DNA from: a virus
Length of the DNA: 26,070 bases
IMG/VR virus record: IMGVR_UViG_3300021373_002736
Location: 1-26,070 of that record
Direction: 5' to 3' (one strand)
The translations under genes and the position numbers were made by a program. The notes under the pieces were generated by a model. That model was given only the letters and a program-made list of their open reading frames with translations, had not been told where the DNA came from and ran no database searches. This document shows positions 24,321-26,070 of this stretch, piece after piece. Positions within the stretch are counted from its first letter, which is position 1. Each line of letters begins with the position of its first letter.

Positions 24321-26070
24321 TTATTGGTTTTCTAAAATTTGTATTCTAGATTCTAAATTTTCTATTTTAGTTATTGCTTCTTGTAATGCCGCTGTAAGAA
24401 GCGGTACAAGCTTAGCTTGGTCAATGCCTTGGTAATTTGGCTCTCCATTTGGCAGCAAGTCATCTTTTTCACCCGTAACAGCTTCGGGGACTACTTCTTG
24501 TGCTTCGTGCGCAATAAAACCATCTACTATTAAGCTATCAGGCCCATCCGACCAATTAAATCTGCTAGGTTTTAATTGTTTTATTCTTTGTATACCGTCT
24601 TGTATTTTAACAATATTTCTTTTAAGCCTATAGTCAGAAGTAGTATTATATTGAACGGCAAATTGGTTCATTGTAATATATCCTCGAACCGACCCGTTGG
24701 ACCTTGTGAAATCTATCATTCTTCCAACAGTTGATGGTAAAGAATTTGTAGCTTTTAAAATTAAATGGTCACTATCTGTTGTACTTGCTGTCCCTTCAAT
24801 TTGCAACTTAGCTCCAGGACTAGTCGTCCCGATACCAACGTTGCCTGAATAATCTATAGTCATTTTGGCATCTGTCTCATCAGCATTTGATGAGTTAGCT
24901 GTTCCTTCCATAGCAAAGTACATTTTTCCTCTACCATTTGCATCTTGACCTTCAAAAATTATTGCACCTTTTTGATATGTATTACCTGTGTAACCAAAAC
25001 GTATTCCTGTGTGTGTTCCTACTGTACCTATATTGTTATTTTCTAAAGAAAGAGGATAAGCGCTTGTACTGTCATCTCTTAAAGAAAGTTTGTATGAAGG
25101 ACTAGTCGTTCCAATACCAACGTTGCCGTTAAAATATGTTGTACCGCTATGCCCATCAATACTAAACATAGTCGCTGTATCACTTCTTGTTAATTTTATA
25201 TTAGCACTATTGTTTGCGTTGTTATTTACTTCAAAATATGAGTCTGTATCATAACCGAAAGCTCTAAAAGTTGGCGAGGTTGTTCCACCTGAACTTGCTG
25301 AAGTCCTAATGTCCGTCTTAGCTGTCGGGCTCGCTGTACCTATGCCGACGTTGCCATTGTGCTCAATGCGCATGCGCTCTCCATTTACTGTTTCAAAAAC
25401 AAAACCAGAGGCGTTTGATTGGTTTCCATAAAAATTAAGAAATCCATTAGAAGTATTTCTACCTATATCATAATAATATGTAGCTGTACCTATTCTAAAT
25501 TGATAGTCATTTGATCCAGTTGTATTAATTTCTAAAGCCCTACTAGGATTAGTTGTCCCAATCCCAACGTTGCCACTGGAGTTAATACGCATTTTTTCAC
25601 TGCCATTTACATTAAATGCAGTTGTTGATGCGTCTATACTTAGCGTATTCCACTGGTTAGTGTTTGAGCCTAAATAAAGAACTTTTGTATTATCTGTTGT
25701 TGGTCTTATATACGAAGCGTTTCTGCTTAATTGCAAACCATACCCTCGCATTTCAGTATAAGTTCCATCATTAAAATAAGATCGTACAGCATCATCAGCC
25801 GTCCCATCTCCAATTTGTAGTTTAACCTCAGGATTAGTAGTCCCAATTCCTACGTTGCCAGTGCCGTCAATAGTCATAACTCTATTAGAGCCTAATACAT
25901 TAGCACTATCACTGGGTGTCCAAATATAAAAATCAATTGCGTTTGTTGAGGCTGTAGCACTGTTGTGTCTTGTTCTTATAGTATGAGCATACCCATTTGA
26001 ATTAAACGGATTCCCCCCATAACTAAATATTATTTGAGCTGAATCTGTACCTGTACTTATATCTCCTGAT
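24321..26070 (-). CDS. Tail fibre with C-terminal S74 autoprocessing chaperone domain (5' end outside window)
   Basis: This is the 3' part of a tail fibre or spike. The frame stays open past the ATG at 25875-25877 to the right edge, giving 64 further residues (including RHNSATASTNAIDFYIWTP), so that ATG is internal. At least 582 residues are visible. The stalk has five copies of a G-N-V-G-I-G-T-(T/A)-(S/N)-P turn, each followed by a short beta segment, with spacers resembling decorated trimeric fibre shafts. The last 105 residues are an intramolecular chaperone of the peptidase S74 family. SDYRLKRN (Ser codon 24636-24638) contains the Ser and Lys expected to drive self-cleavage before the Ser. 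It is followed by IQRIKQLKPSRFNW, GFIAHEAQEVVPEAV, a helical segment and a C-terminal coiled coil (LQEAITKIENLESRIQILEN). It probably helps trimerise the fibre, which recognises the host surface. Confidence 0.85.
   Translation of the reverse strand, partial: SGDISTGTDSAQIIFSYGGNPFNSNGYAHTIRTRHNSATASTNAIDFYIWTPSDSANVLGSNRVMTIDGTGNVGIGTTNPEVKLQIGDGTADDAVRSYFNDGTYTEMRGYGLQLSRNASYIRPTTDNTKVLYLGSNTNQWNTLSIDASTTAFNVNGSEKMRINSSGNVGIGTTNPSRALEINTTGSNDYQFRIGTATYYYDIGRNTSNGFLNFYGNQSNASGFVFETVNGERMRIEHNGNVGIGTASPTAKTDIRTSASSGGTTSPTFRAFGYDTDSYFEVNNNANNSANIKLTRSDTATMFSIDGHSGTTYFNGNVGIGTTSPSYKLSLRDDSTSAYPLSLENNNIGTVGTHTGIRFGYTGNTYQKGAIIFEGQDANGRGKMYFAMEGTANSSNADETDAKMTIDYSGNVGIGTTSPGAKLQIEGTASTTDSDHLILKATNSLPSTVGRMIDFTRSNGSVRGYITMNQFAVQYNTTSDYRLKRNIVKIQDGIQRIKQLKPSRFNWSDGPDSLIVDGFIAHEAQEVVPEAVTGEKDDLLPNGEPNYQGIDQAKLVPLLTAALQEAITKIENLESRIQILENQ
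24817..25859 (-). repeat. Five-copy 29-base repeat in the tail fibre stalk
   Basis: A 29-base unit ending in the plus-strand core ACGTTGCC occurs at 24817-24845, 25099-25127, 25327-25355, 25546-25574 and 25831-25859. Start-to-start distances are 282, 228, 219 and 285 bases, all multiples of three. The units encode the GNVGIGTTxP turn, while the sequence between copies differs. Two copies begin with the same GGACTAGTCGT. This is a coding repeat and a possible site for recombination between fibre modules. Confidence 0.85.

Noticed and set aside
24817-25859. Regular repeats as a CRISPR array
   Set aside because: The units are in frame within a tail fibre gene, encode NVGIGT turns, and are spaced by 219-285 bases of coding sequence.
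25875-25877. ATG as the start of the tail fibre gene
   Set aside because: The frame is open for 64 more codons to the right edge, with the same fibre-like composition running straight into it (SNRV then MTIDG), so this Met is internal.
17-26070. Recoded genetic code (TAG or TAA read as an amino acid)
   Set aside because: TAA, TGA and TAG all occur as normal stops at sensible gene ends, and the long genes have no internal stops under the standard code. Only the stop at 17-19 is suspicious.

Overview
This window is a contiguous stretch of a tailed double-stranded DNA phage genome, covering its virion assembly module. All seventeen genes I accept lie on the minus strand, so transcription runs from the right edge to the left. 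They are packed with short gaps or overlaps and the DNA is visibly AT-rich. No host metabolic gene, tRNA, rRNA, integrase, transposase or CRISPR array is visible. No tail sheath, tail tube or tape-measure gene is visible either. A large muzzle-like tail protein and three internal ejection-type proteins point to a short-tailed (podovirus-like) particle. Most start codons are preceded by AT-only DNA with no Shine-Dalgarno motif, which fits a Bacteroidota host. Gene families I recall from marine viral metagenomes suggest an aquatic flavobacterial phage. Host and habitat are inferences.

In transcription order, the right edge holds the 3' part of a tail fibre gene with a repeated stalk and a C-terminal self-cleaving S74 chaperone domain (24321-26070). 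Five small genes follow: a conserved 113-aa protein, an 86-aa coiled coil, a 72-aa unknown, a 201-aa protein that reads as two tandem GroES-like folds, and a small helical protein directly before the terminase that may be the small terminase subunit. Next comes the packaging and head block: large terminase (20417-22636), portal (18001-20424), acidic scaffold-like protein (16731-17969) and major capsid protein (15308-16720). A stem-loop with a T-rich tail follows the capsid gene and probably lowers transcription of the genes after it.

The neck and tail block comprises a 270-aa conserved protein, a long perfect-arm hairpin, a 229-aa neck or adaptor candidate, a 375-aa connector protein carrying an extra N-terminal beta-bead, and a 1420-aa tail muzzle or stabilisation protein (8282-12544). 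The left third is an ejection cassette of 213, 431 and 2087 aa, analogous in order and type to T7 gp14-gp15-gp16.

The most interesting object is the 2087-aa protein (17-6280). It combines membrane-like segments, an HEFLH zinc-protease motif, a segment resembling sigma-70 region 2, and a D...ExK nuclease-like motif, the makeup of a polyvalent protein delivered with the DNA. Its reading frame ends at a TAA inside what I recall as a conserved region, and the same frame stays open beyond the stop to the window edge. This raises the possibility of a nonsense change, a split gene, readthrough or a sequence error.
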